From assembly GCA_950054195.1 (NCBI GenBank), contig CATLPG010000001.1, positions 1 through 64,000 on the forward strand: 64,000 nucleotides of DNA, given 5' to 3'. Positions 41,272 through 49,278 of this stretch are shown one piece after another; within the stretch, counting starts at the first letter, position 1, and each line of letters opens with the position of its first letter. The notes under the pieces are model-generated. The model searched no databases, was not told the origin of the DNA, and worked only from the letters and a program-made list of their open reading frames with translations. The DNA is from an uncultured Saccharospirillaceae bacterium. Its GTDB lineage: Bacteria > Bacteroidota > Bacteroidia > Flavobacteriales_D > CAJJDF01. A program made the translations under genes and the position numbers.

Positions 41272-42445
41272 CCTCATCAAAAACAGTTAAAATAACTCCT
41301 ATTGATTCTTTAATTTCATTAATAGTAATTGTTAAAGGTGGTGCTAACCTAAAACTTGCAGGGCATGATAAAAACCAAAAAGTAATAACTCCTTTTTCAA
41401 GGCATTTATGTACTACCTGCTGTGTTATTTCTTGAGAGGGTAAATCAATAGCTAACATTAAACCAATTTGTCTAATCTCCTTAACCAGTTTGTGTGTTGA
41501 TAGCATTTCTTTTATCAATACACCTTTTTCCTTAACCCGTGGTAAATGCTCTTGAATAATATCAATTGTTTCATAAGCAGCTATACAACTAACTGGATGT
41601 CCTCCAAAAGTTGTAATATGACCTAACATTGGGTCATGCGATAAACAACTCATCATGGATTTGCTTGATACAAATGCTCCCATGGGCATACCTCCTGCCA
41701 TTGCTTTAGCAATACATAAAATATCTGGTACTATATTGTATTGTTCAAAAGCAAAAAAAGTTCCCGTTCTTCCATAACCCGTTTGAATTTCATCAAGAAT
41801 TAATAACGCACCAACCTCAGTACATCTTTCCCTTAATTTTAGCATATACTGCTTGTCAGGAATTCGAACCCCTGCATCTCCTTGAATCGTTTCCACAATT
41901 ACAGCAGCTGTAAATTCATCTATGCTATCTAAGTCACTTATTTCATTGAAACTTATAAATGAAATATTAGGCAAAAAGTCGCCATACCCCTTTCTTTTTG
42001 TATCATTTCCAGTAACACTTAAAGCTCCATGCGTGCTTCCATGATACGATTTATTACAAGCAACATTTTTTTTTCTACCTGTATATCTTTTAGCAAGTTT
42101 TAATGCACCTTCAACAGCTTCTGCTCCAGAGTTAACAAAATAACTCGAACTTAATGTTGATGGTAAAATATGAGCTAATTTCTCTGCCAACTTTATTTGA
42201 GGTTCTTGAATAAATTCTCCGTAAGGCATTACATGCATAAATTTTTCTGCCTGATTTTTTACAGCCTCAACAATTTTAGGGTGAGAATGACCTACATTAT
42301 TAACTGCCAATCCCGAAATCAAATCAAAATACCTCTTTCCGCTTTCATCATATAAATAAACCCCTTCTGCTTTCGTAATTTGAATTGCTATTGGATGCGG
42401 ACTTGTTTGTGCTTGATGCACAAAAAAAATGTTCTTGTTAACCAT
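41261..42445 (-). CDS. class III PLP aminotransferase (acetylornithine-type)
   Basis: A 394-residue class III aminotransferase. SSSYFVNSGAEAVEGALKLA binds PLP phosphate, ALLILDEIQTGYGRTGTFFA holds the PLP-ring Asp, and the Schiff-base lysine is K247 in CIAKAMAGGMPMGAF. The likely family is acetylornithine/ornithine-type or a general omega-amino-acid aminotransferase; substrate is not decidable here, and no arginine genes are adjacent. The C-terminal codons overlap the surface protein on the other strand. Confidence 0.9.
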   Translation of the reverse strand: MVNKNIFFVHQAQTSPHPIAIQITKAEGVYLYDESGKRYFDLISGLAVNNVGHSHPKIVEAVKNQAEKFMHVMPYGEFIQEPQIKLAEKLAHILPSTLSSSYFVNSGAEAVEGALKLAKRYTGRKKNVACNKSYHGSTHGALSVTGNDTKRKGYGDFLPNISFISFNEISDLDSIDEFTAAVIVETIQGDAGVRIPDKQYMLKLRERCTEVGALLILDEIQTGYGRTGTFFAFEQYNIVPDILCIAKAMAGGMPMGAFVSSKSMMSCLSHDPMLGHITTFGGHPVSCIAAYETIDIIQEHLPRVKEKGVLIKEMLSTHKLVKEIRQIGLMLAIDLPSQEITQQVVHKCLEKGVITFWFLSCPASFRLAPPLTITINEIKESIGVILTVFDEVTS

Positions 42446-42471
42446 TCTTAAAAAATAAACGCTATTGACTA

Positions 42472-42479
42472 CAAAAATA
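42472..42479 (-). promoter_or_regulatory. -7 promoter element of the aminotransferase gene
   Basis: The minus strand reads TATTTTTG, an exact TAnnTTTG match 26 nt before the ATG at 42445, in the divergent region shared with acs. Confidence 0.5.
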
Positions 42480-42552
42480 AGAAGGCTAGATCAAGCGGAG
42501 TGGATTCAAGTAAAAACTTTTTAGTAAATTCAAAAACAATCAACTGTTTACT

Positions 42553-44451
42553 ATGAGTTTTCAAATTAAATCTTTTCAAGAATACAAAGACAATTACAAA
42601 AAAAGCATTGAAAACCCAGAGAGTTTTTGGGAAGAAATTGCTAATAATTTTGTTTGGAAGAAAAAATGGAACAACGTACTAAGTTGGGATTTCTCTAAAC
42701 CAGAAATCAAATGGTTTGAAGGGGCGACACTAAACATTACAGAAAACTGCTTGGATAGACACCTAGAGACTCGTGGAGACAAAACCGCTATTCTTTGGGA
42801 ACCAAACGATCCAAAAGAAGGTGTAATAAAACTAACATACAAAGAATTGCATAGCAAGGTTTGTGCTTTTGCCAATGTATTAAAAAATAATGGTGTTAAA
42901 AAAGGCGATAGAGTTTGTATTTATCTGCCTATGATTCCAGAGCTTGCTATAGCAACATTAGCCTGCGCTAGAATTGGTGCTATCCACTCAATTGTATTTG
43001 CAGGCTTTTCCGCTACTGCCTTGGCGAGTAGAATTAATGATGCTCAATGTAATGTAGTAATAACTTCTGATGGAAGCTACAGAGGAAACAAAACAATCGA
43101 TTTAAAAGGAATTGTTGATGATGCTTTAGAGTCAACCCCATCAATTCAAACATCTATTGTTTATAAACGAACAGGTGCTGCTATTGAAATGAAGGCAAAT
43201 CGTGATGTATGGTGGCATGAAGAATTAGAAAAAGTAAATGATCAATGCGAAGCTGAAGAAATGAATGCAGAGGATATGCTATTTATACTTTACACTTCTG
43301 GTTCAACTGGTAAACCTAAAGGCATGGTTCACACCTGTGGAGGATACATGGTTTACACAGCATACTCATTTAAAAATGTTTTTCAATACGAAGAAAACGA
43401 TGTGTATTGGTGTACTGCAGACATAGGGTGGATAACAGGACATTCCTACATTTTATACGGACCACTAGCCAATGGAGCTACAACTATTATGTTTGAAGGT
43501 GTGCCAACCTATCCAGATGGTGGACGCTTTTGGGAAGTAGTTGAAAAGCACAAAGTCAATCAGTTTTATACCGCTCCTACAGCTATCAGAGCACTTGAAA
43601 AGCAACCAATAGAATTAGTAAACAAATATAATTTAAGCTCGTTAAAGGTTTTAGGAAGTGTTGGTGAACCAATTAATGCAGAAGCTTGGCACTGGTACGA
43701 TGATAATATCGGTAAAAACAATGCTCCTATTGCCGATACTTGGTGGCAAACAGAAACTGGAGGAATTATGATTTCTTCATTGGCTGGAGTTACCCCCCAA
43801 AAACCAACCTTTGCAACACTCCCTCTTCCTGGAATCCAACCTGTATTAATGGATGCTGAAGGGAAAGAAATTGAAACCACTGAAGCAGAAGGAAGGTTAG
43901 CCATTAAATTCCCATGGCCCTCAATTGCACGAAGCGTATATGGCGATCACCAGAGATATAAAGACACTTATTTTTCTGCTTACGAAAACAAATACTTTAC
44001 AGGCGATGGTGCATTAAGAAACAAAGAAGGTCAATACAGGATAACCGGTAGAGTTGATGACGTAATTATTGTTTCGGGACATAACTTGGGTACTGCTCCT
44101 ATTGAGGATGTAATAAACGAACACGACAAAGTAGTGGAATCAGCCATTGTCGGCTTCCCTCATGATATTAAAGGAAATGCATTATATGCTTACGTTATTT
44201 TACATGACGGTGTTGAAGGCAATGATACACTTCGTTTAGAAATAAACAGTCAAATTGCTGATAGTATTGGACCTATCGCCAAACTAGATAAAATTCAATT
44301 TGTAAGTGGATTACCAAAAACAAGATCTGGAAAAATCATGAGAAGAATTTTACGAAAAGTAGCTGCCGGTGAACATAAAAGCCTAGGAGATATCTCTACT
44401 TTACTCAATCCGGAGGTGGTTGATGAAATAATTAATGGAGTTTTAGTGTAA
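42553..44451 (+). CDS. acs: acetyl-CoA synthetase (AMP-forming)
   Basis: A 632-residue AMP-forming acetyl-CoA synthetase, activating acetate through acetyl-AMP. The phosphate-binding loop is YTSGSTGKPKG; the acetate and adenine pockets contain VYWCTADIGWITGHSYILYG and DTWWQTETGGIMI; and the acetylatable C-terminal lysine is in PKTRSGKIMRRILRK. Length and motif order are those of Acs rather than of propionyl- or acyl-CoA synthetases. It is divergent from the aminotransferase gene and followed directly by tRNA-Phe. Confidence 0.96.
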   Translation: MSFQIKSFQEYKDNYKKSIENPESFWEEIANNFVWKKKWNNVLSWDFSKPEIKWFEGATLNITENCLDRHLETRGDKTAILWEPNDPKEGVIKLTYKELHSKVCAFANVLKNNGVKKGDRVCIYLPMIPELAIATLACARIGAIHSIVFAGFSATALASRINDAQCNVVITSDGSYRGNKTIDLKGIVDDALESTPSIQTSIVYKRTGAAIEMKANRDVWWHEELEKVNDQCEAEEMNAEDMLFILYTSGSTGKPKGMVHTCGGYMVYTAYSFKNVFQYEENDVYWCTADIGWITGHSYILYGPLANGATTIMFEGVPTYPDGGRFWEVVEKHKVNQFYTAPTAIRALEKQPIELVNKYNLSSLKVLGSVGEPINAEAWHWYDDNIGKNNAPIADTWWQTETGGIMISSLAGVTPQKPTFATLPLPGIQPVLMDAEGKEIETTEAEGRLAIKFPWPSIARSVYGDHQRYKDTYFSAYENKYFTGDGALRNKEGQYRITGRVDDVIIVSGHNLGTAPIEDVINEHDKVVESAIVGFPHDIKGNALYAYVILHDGVEGNDTLRLEINSQIADSIGPIAKLDKIQFVSGLPKTRSGKIMRRILRKVAAGEHKSLGDISTLLNPEVVDEIINGVLV

Positions 44452-44478
44452 TTTTTTTTTCAGTTAAAGAAAATAAAT

Positions 44479-44486
44479 TATATTTG
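44479..44486 (+). promoter_or_regulatory. -7 promoter element of tRNA-Phe
   Basis: TATATTTG matches TAnnTTTG exactly, 15 nt before the first base of the tRNA. The region 19 nt upstream is a T run. Confidence 0.6.
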
Positions 44487-44501
44487 TTGCCCAATAAGGC
44501 T

Positions 44502-44574
44502 GGTGCCTTAGCTCAGTTGGTAGAGCAAAGGACTGAAAATCCTTGTGTCCCTGGTTCGATTCCTGGAGGCACCA
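44502..44574 (+). tRNA. tRNA-Phe (anticodon GAA)
   Basis: A 73-nt cloverleaf. The acceptor is GGTGCCT / AGGCACC with discriminator A; the D stem is GCTC/GAGC; the anticodon stem is AAGGA/TCCTT with loop CTGAAAA (anticodon GAA); the variable loop is GTGTC; and the T loop is TTCGATT. The T stem is CCTGG/CCTGG, giving a T-T mismatch at the middle pair. The 3' CCA is not encoded. Confidence 0.97.
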
Positions 44575-44589
44575 CTAGCTTAAAAAGAA

Positions 44590-44627
44590 AAACCCTTAGC
44601 TATTAAAGTAAAGTTGAGGGTTTTTTT
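44590..44627 (+). terminator. terminator after tRNA-Phe
   Basis: AAACCCTTA pairs with TGAGGGTTT (one G-T pair) across a loop of about 18 nt, followed by seven T residues. It ends the tRNA transcript and isolates it from the surface locus downstream. Confidence 0.8.
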
Positions 44628-44915
44628 GTTTTCCACTCAAGCAATACAACTATTTAACTATAATACCTAGCAAATTTATAAACCTTACTAATTTTGTTGG
44701 CATAATAATTTCAATAAGGGACTTTTAATATTAAAACATTGTAAAAATTGGTAATAATTCATTATTATTAGTAATGGAATTGTGTTTAATTTTAACAAAT
44801 CTAATTTGATATGCAACTCTAAAGAAAGGCTGAGTTTTTTATGCTAAGTACAATTAGAAGGTTTAAGTCTTTATCACAAAAAAAAACAAATTTAAAGATG
44901 AGTAAATACTAGCTA
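44628..44915. other. AT-rich intergenic region upstream of the surface locus
   Basis: No gene is supported here. It holds an exact TAATTTTG (-7-like, plus strand) at 44689-44696, about 220 nt before the next gene, a TAAATTTG on the minus strand at 44671-44678, and a small palindrome TAATAAT-TC-ATTATTA at 44752-44767. A 23-codon open frame at 44841-44912 ends 3 nt before the next start, but has no independent support. A long 5' leader for the surface locus is possible. Confidence 0.4.
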
Positions 44916-45644
44916 ATGAAGAACCTTTGTATATATATAATTATTTTTCTTTTTGCTTTTTCAGCGAAGAGTCAATATTATACAAATACTCAAATCAACA
45001 CTATCAGAAATAGTAAAACAGCTTATGAGGGAGACATGTACCTGGACACTATTAACAATCAGTTTTTTATAGGGCTTTCAAATGGCTCTCTTGCTAAAAT
45101 TGGCGACACCATTGATGAAAGAATTGATACTATCCTTTCGATTGGAGATTCTATTGCGTTTGTTGAAGGGTTAGATACTTTATATTCTACTATCTTAAAA
45201 GACAATGACTGGTACAAACAAGGCACCAACTCTACTTCTCAAAACATTAATGATAGTATTTATACTAATGGTGATATTCAGCTAACCAATTATCCTGAAA
45301 CTAGAGCTGATGATACTACTGCCCACCTAAACACACTCTACACAGATAATACTGGTAATGTAAAAAGTGCCCGAAGAGAAATTATTCCCCCTCCAATTGA
45401 CTTAGATGTATCTTCAACCTCTACAGGTAATACATTCAACTACTACAATCATTATGCAACTCAACTTACTAATGTTGGGTTAACTCCTATCCCGCTTGCT
45501 AACCTAGATTTTTATTTAATGTATTATGATAACGCAGTATTTAACAATGTAACTGTATCAACTACAGGAGTATTAACTTATGATGTAATTTCAACTTCTC
45601 CCAACCAAAACCGGTCCATATATGTTATTTTCTATACTAAATAG
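44916..45644 (+). CDS. secreted protein of unknown function, first gene of the surface pair
   Basis: A 242-residue exported protein (signal MKNLCIYIIIFLFAFSAKS). It reads YYTNTQINTIRNSKTAYEGD and MYLDTINNQFFIGLSNGSLA, which resembles the stalk-attachment or tail-fibre-like start of Bacteroidota surface proteins. A Thr/Asp-rich helical segment follows, then a beta-rich end (NRSIYVIFYTK). No sorting domain is visible. Its last 23 nt overlap the start of the next gene in another frame, so the two are probably co-translated. I do not recognise a family. Confidence 0.65.
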   Translation: MKNLCIYIIIFLFAFSAKSQYYTNTQINTIRNSKTAYEGDMYLDTINNQFFIGLSNGSLAKIGDTIDERIDTILSIGDSIAFVEGLDTLYSTILKDNDWYKQGTNSTSQNINDSIYTNGDIQLTNYPETRADDTTAHLNTLYTDNTGNVKSARREIIPPPIDLDVSSTSTGNTFNYYNHYATQLTNVGLTPIPLANLDFYLMYYDNAVFNNVTVSTTGVLTYDVISTSPNQNRSIYVIFYTK

Positions 45645-48051
45645 AATACATATATTTTCCCTCCTGCTTTTAAGCTTTTACGCAGGATACTCACAAAACT
45701 CTGCTCATATTTTTGTTGATTCATTAGATACACAAGTGGCTTCATTTTCAACATTCGATTGTAATTTTGGGCTAACCTATAAGGTATGGAATCAAACAGG
45801 GTTAAATTCATGTAATGCTTTTTTTGGAGGAAGTCCTGGAACTGCTCCAGCAGGATTTACAGACTCTGCCGGCTCCAGTAATACTCAATATGGAGACTTT
45901 TCCATTAGTCCGAGTTGGAATGGACAAGACGACATGATTCAACTAAAGGGTTTTATTATCATTCCCGAAACAGGAAATTATAGGTTCAGAACTTTTTCAG
46001 ATGATGGATCTAGACTATACATAAATAACACACTAGTTGTGGATAATGATGGAACACACGCTCCTGCAACTGTTACATCAGGTAATATATTCTACACTGC
46101 AGGTATTTATCCTTTTGAATGCCAATACTTTGAAAGAGGAGGAGAAGATATACTTGTAGTAAGTTGGCAAACTCCATCTTCTGCAGGCTTTGATATTATG
46201 CCTAATGAAATCTTTATACGAAATGCATCATCTGTTTGTACAAATTTCTGGTTAAATCCAGGCAAACCATTTACATTATACAGTTGCCCAAAAGAGTTAC
46301 AAGATTTAAACTTACCTAGTGGAGTTTACCTTTTTGATCCCGATGGGGATGGATTAAACCCCATAAAAGGATATTATGATAATGGCTTAGGAGGTGGATG
46401 GCTCATGGTTTTAAATTATGTCCACAGAGGAGGAACAGATCCTGCTTTAAATATAAGAACAAACAGCCTGCCATTACTTGGTTCATCCTCTTTAGGAGTC
46501 GATGAATCTGGCACACAGTTTTGGGGACATGCATCAAACAGCTTACTTAATCAATTTAATATAACAGAAATTCGTTTTTTTGGAGTTACTTCTAGCCATC
46601 AACGAGTACTTCATTTTAGCACAACCAATGCAAATGCTATCAACTACATTAGAACAGGTACGGGAAGCATGAATGGTATACAAACCGGATTCAGCAACTA
46701 TGCTGGTTCTGGTGGCGGAACTGCAAATTTACCAGGAAGTGCAAATACATTTAGATCTAACCAAGGAGATAACGCCCTAACCTACACTCCTTTTTATAAT
46801 GGGAATTACGAATGGGAAATAAGAAGAGGAAATGACTGGAACATGGACGATAGAGCAAATGATGAAGATGAAAACACTATTCATCGAGTTTGGATAAGAA
46901 CAACAGATTGTGCAGTTAACACAGCTTTTTATGCTGATGGAGATAACGTTGATATTGCTGAAAGCATAACAAAAGGAAATGCTGAATCCATTCTAACACA
47001 AACTAACGGTGCAGAACAACCTGTATTTAGAGATAATATTATTGATAATATTAATTTCAATCCCGTTTTTGATATAGATGGTAATGATGAACTAATATCT
47101 GAATCAATTATTGGTCTTGAAAATTCTGAACTTACATTTTTTATTGTCGCCAAAGAACGAACAAGAACAACTAATAGAGTCGTTAAATTTAAAGACGATG
47201 AATCTGGATCAAACAGATACTTTATCCATTTTCCGTGGACGGATGGAAATGTTTACTGGGATGCTGGAACTGCCAGTGCTCCAAATCGTATACAAGGACC
47301 AATTGCTAACCCTGTAGGGCAACCTTCCATTGGATGCTTCTCAAATTCTCTTTCTAGCGGCATACAAAACATAAATGTTGATGGAACATCAGTAGGAAGC
47401 GATATAACTGGTCATCAAGTTTTAAACTTAGACTTTACCACTTTAGGGAAAGATTATAATGGTTGGATTGGAGATTTTATAGTAATAGATAAATTGCTAT
47501 CAAACATCCAGATAGAACGAATAGAAAGCTACTTAGCGATAAAATATGGAGTAACATTAGGACATAACTATTATTCATCTTTGGACCAAGAAGTATACAA
47601 TGTTTCTAACGGATACGGTAATGATATTTTTGGAGTCGGTAGAGATGAAGTACATGGACTATACCAAACAAGATCACATACTGAAAATATAAATACCAGT
47701 GATATTTTATTTGAGCTTACACAAGATGTAAGTGATCACCAGTTCTTAATCTCCGGACACAATGGAGGTGCATTAACCAGAAGAAACCTAGCAGGTGAAA
47801 GCAATGTTTTAACAAGAGAATGGTTTGCTGAAATGAGTGGAAACCTTGGTACTATTAATATAGAAGTTGATCTAGCATCAATCGGAGGTAACACAACCCC
47901 TGCTCCTTCTGATGTTAAAATAATAATAGCTAATAACCCAGCATTTAATAATGCCTACACAATTGAGGCTACTTCAATAACTGGAGGTATAGCAAATTTT
48001 GAAGGCATACCTCTATACGACAAGTATTACACATTTGTTAGTCCTCCTTAA
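45622..48051 (+). CDS. large surface protein with PA14, fibrinogen-like and LamG-like domains
   Basis: An 809-residue exported protein with a signal near the N-terminus (IFSLLLLSFYAGYSQ). Residues about 55-190 look like PA14 (GFIIIPETGNYRFRTFSDDG, SRLYINNTLVVDNDG). Residues about 210-420 resemble a fibrinogen C-terminal domain (CPKELQDLNLPSGVYLFDPD, then GGGWLMVLNYVHRGG). Residues about 420-680 hold a concanavalin/LamG-like domain ending in IERIESYLAIKYGVTLG, a motif shared by many Bacteroidota surface proteins. It stops at YDKYYTFVSPP with no T9SS sorting domain, which is odd for this architecture. Domain boundaries are approximate. Confidence 0.8.
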   Translation: MLFSILNRIHIFSLLLLSFYAGYSQNSAHIFVDSLDTQVASFSTFDCNFGLTYKVWNQTGLNSCNAFFGGSPGTAPAGFTDSAGSSNTQYGDFSISPSWNGQDDMIQLKGFIIIPETGNYRFRTFSDDGSRLYINNTLVVDNDGTHAPATVTSGNIFYTAGIYPFECQYFERGGEDILVVSWQTPSSAGFDIMPNEIFIRNASSVCTNFWLNPGKPFTLYSCPKELQDLNLPSGVYLFDPDGDGLNPIKGYYDNGLGGGWLMVLNYVHRGGTDPALNIRTNSLPLLGSSSLGVDESGTQFWGHASNSLLNQFNITEIRFFGVTSSHQRVLHFSTTNANAINYIRTGTGSMNGIQTGFSNYAGSGGGTANLPGSANTFRSNQGDNALTYTPFYNGNYEWEIRRGNDWNMDDRANDEDENTIHRVWIRTTDCAVNTAFYADGDNVDIAESITKGNAESILTQTNGAEQPVFRDNIIDNINFNPVFDIDGNDELISESIIGLENSELTFFIVAKERTRTTNRVVKFKDDESGSNRYFIHFPWTDGNVYWDAGTASAPNRIQGPIANPVGQPSIGCFSNSLSSGIQNINVDGTSVGSDITGHQVLNLDFTTLGKDYNGWIGDFIVIDKLLSNIQIERIESYLAIKYGVTLGHNYYSSLDQEVYNVSNGYGNDIFGVGRDEVHGLYQTRSHTENINTSDILFELTQDVSDHQFLISGHNGGALTRRNLAGESNVLTREWFAEMSGNLGTINIEVDLASIGGNTTPAPSDVKIIIANNPAFNNAYTIEATSITGGIANFEGIPLYDKYYTFVSPP

Positions 48052-48052
48052 C

Positions 48053-48084
48053 AAAAGAGGCGATTCAGTTGAATCGCCTCTTTT
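48053..48084. terminator. bidirectional terminator between the surface gene and rpoD
   Basis: A perfect 14-bp stem (48053-48066 with 48071-48084, loop AGTT) of the form AAAAGAGGCGATTC / GAATCGCCTCTTTT, with A and T tracts on the two arms. It separates the convergent genes ending at 48051 and 48091. Confidence 0.93.
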
Positions 48085-48090
48085 GTATTA

Positions 48091-48960
48091 TTAACCTAAA
48101 TAGTCTTTAAGAAGTTTACTTCTTGACCTTTGTTTTAATTTCCTAAGTGCTTTTTCTTTTACTTGTCTAACTCTTTCACGAGTTAAACCAAATTTTTCAC
48201 CAATTTCTTCAAGCGTTAATGGATATCTTTCATCAATTCCATAATATAGTTTGATAACATCAGCTTCTCTAGGCAATAATGTTGCTAACGAACGCTCAAT
48301 TTCTTCCTTTAATGATTCCTGCATAATTTCTTCATCTGGCTCAGCCACATGATCTGATGCAAATACCTCATACATATTATTTGAGCTTTCATCATCGCTC
48401 TTTAATGGAGCATCCATGGAAATGTGTCTACCAGCTATCTTCAATGAACGGTCTACATCTTTTACGCTAGTTTCCAATTCATCCGCTAGCTCCTCGTTAG
48501 AAGGTGTTCGTTCAAACTCTTGTTCTAATCTTGAAAAAGCTTTGTTCACTTTATTAATAGAACCAATTTTGTTTAATGGTAAACGAACAATCCTAGCGTG
48601 TTCAGCAATAGCCTGTAAAATAGACTGCCTAATCCACCAAACCGCATAGGAAATAAACTTAAAACCCCTTGTTTCATCAAAACGTTGGGCTGCTTTGATT
48701 AATCCTAAATTTCCTTCGTTAATTAAATCGGATAAGGATAATCCTTGATTTTGATATTGTTTAGATACTGATATCACAAAACGTAAATTCGCTTTGGTTA
48801 ATCTATTCAATGCCCTTTGATCTCCCTCTCTAACTCTCCTTGCTAATTCAACCTCCTCTTCTGCTGTGATTAAATCAAACTTGCTTATTTCTTGTAAATA
48901 TTTATCTAGAGACTCTGTCTCTCGATTTGTAATTTGTTTTGTTATTTTTAACTGCCTCAT
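48091..48960 (-). CDS. rpoD: principal sigma-70 factor (short RpoD)
   Basis: A 289-residue sigma-70 factor. Region 1.2 begins [20 protein letters not shown]. Region 2 carries [20 protein letters not shown] and [22 protein letters not shown]. The -7 recognition helix is [20 protein letters not shown], region 3 follows, and region 4 is [20 protein letters not shown] with a [18 protein letters not shown] helix. Region 1.1 is absent, which is normal for the primary sigma factor of Bacteroidota. It should read the TAnnTTTG promoters seen throughout this window. It is convergent to the surface gene via a shared terminator. Confidence 0.95.
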   Translation of the reverse strand: MRQLKITKQITNRETESLDKYLQEISKFDLITAEEEVELARRVREGDQRALNRLTKANLRFVISVSKQYQNQGLSLSDLINEGNLGLIKAAQRFDETRGFKFISYAVWWIRQSILQAIAEHARIVRLPLNKIGSINKVNKAFSRLEQEFERTPSNEELADELETSVKDVDRSLKIAGRHISMDAPLKSDDESSNNMYEVFASDHVAEPDEEIMQESLKEEIERSLATLLPREADVIKLYYGIDERYPLTLEEIGEKFGLTRERVRQVKEKALRKLKQRSRSKLLKDYLG

Positions 48961-49278
48961 ATCAATTTTTCTTATTTTAAAGAAACTCCTCTTTATATAT
49001 ATAACGTTTTCAAAATGTAAATGGTTTGCTCCTCTACTATTAAAAACGTGTAAAACAGCTAGATGTTACTGCTCTTTAAGATTTTTTAACAAATCAATTA
49101 TTTAACGTGGCTATCAAATTATTTAACGGTAATCATCTTATGACCTCCTTTTTAGGGTAGACGTTTGGGTAGACAAATAGGTGTATAACCGCCATATTTA
49201 AAACCTATTCAGTAATTTAAAATTCATTTGATTTAACTTTAATCATACTTTCTTTTCAGATTCAGAATCAAAAAACAA
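48961..49278. other. divergent region between rpoD and the SBBP gene, with direct repeats
   Basis: No gene is supported here. It holds two copies of ATTATTTAACG 21 bp apart (49097-49107 and 49118-49128), and two copies of GGGTAGAC 12 bp apart (49155-49162 and 49167-49174). The rpoD and SBBP promoters must lie in it; I find only near-matches (TAACTTTA at 49234-49241 for the SBBP gene). The repeats could be operator sites. Confidence 0.45.

Noticed and set aside
44841-44912. 23-codon leader frame before the surface locus
   Set aside because: No Shine-Dalgarno, no conserved content and no promoter close by; the length is expected by chance in AT-rich DNA.
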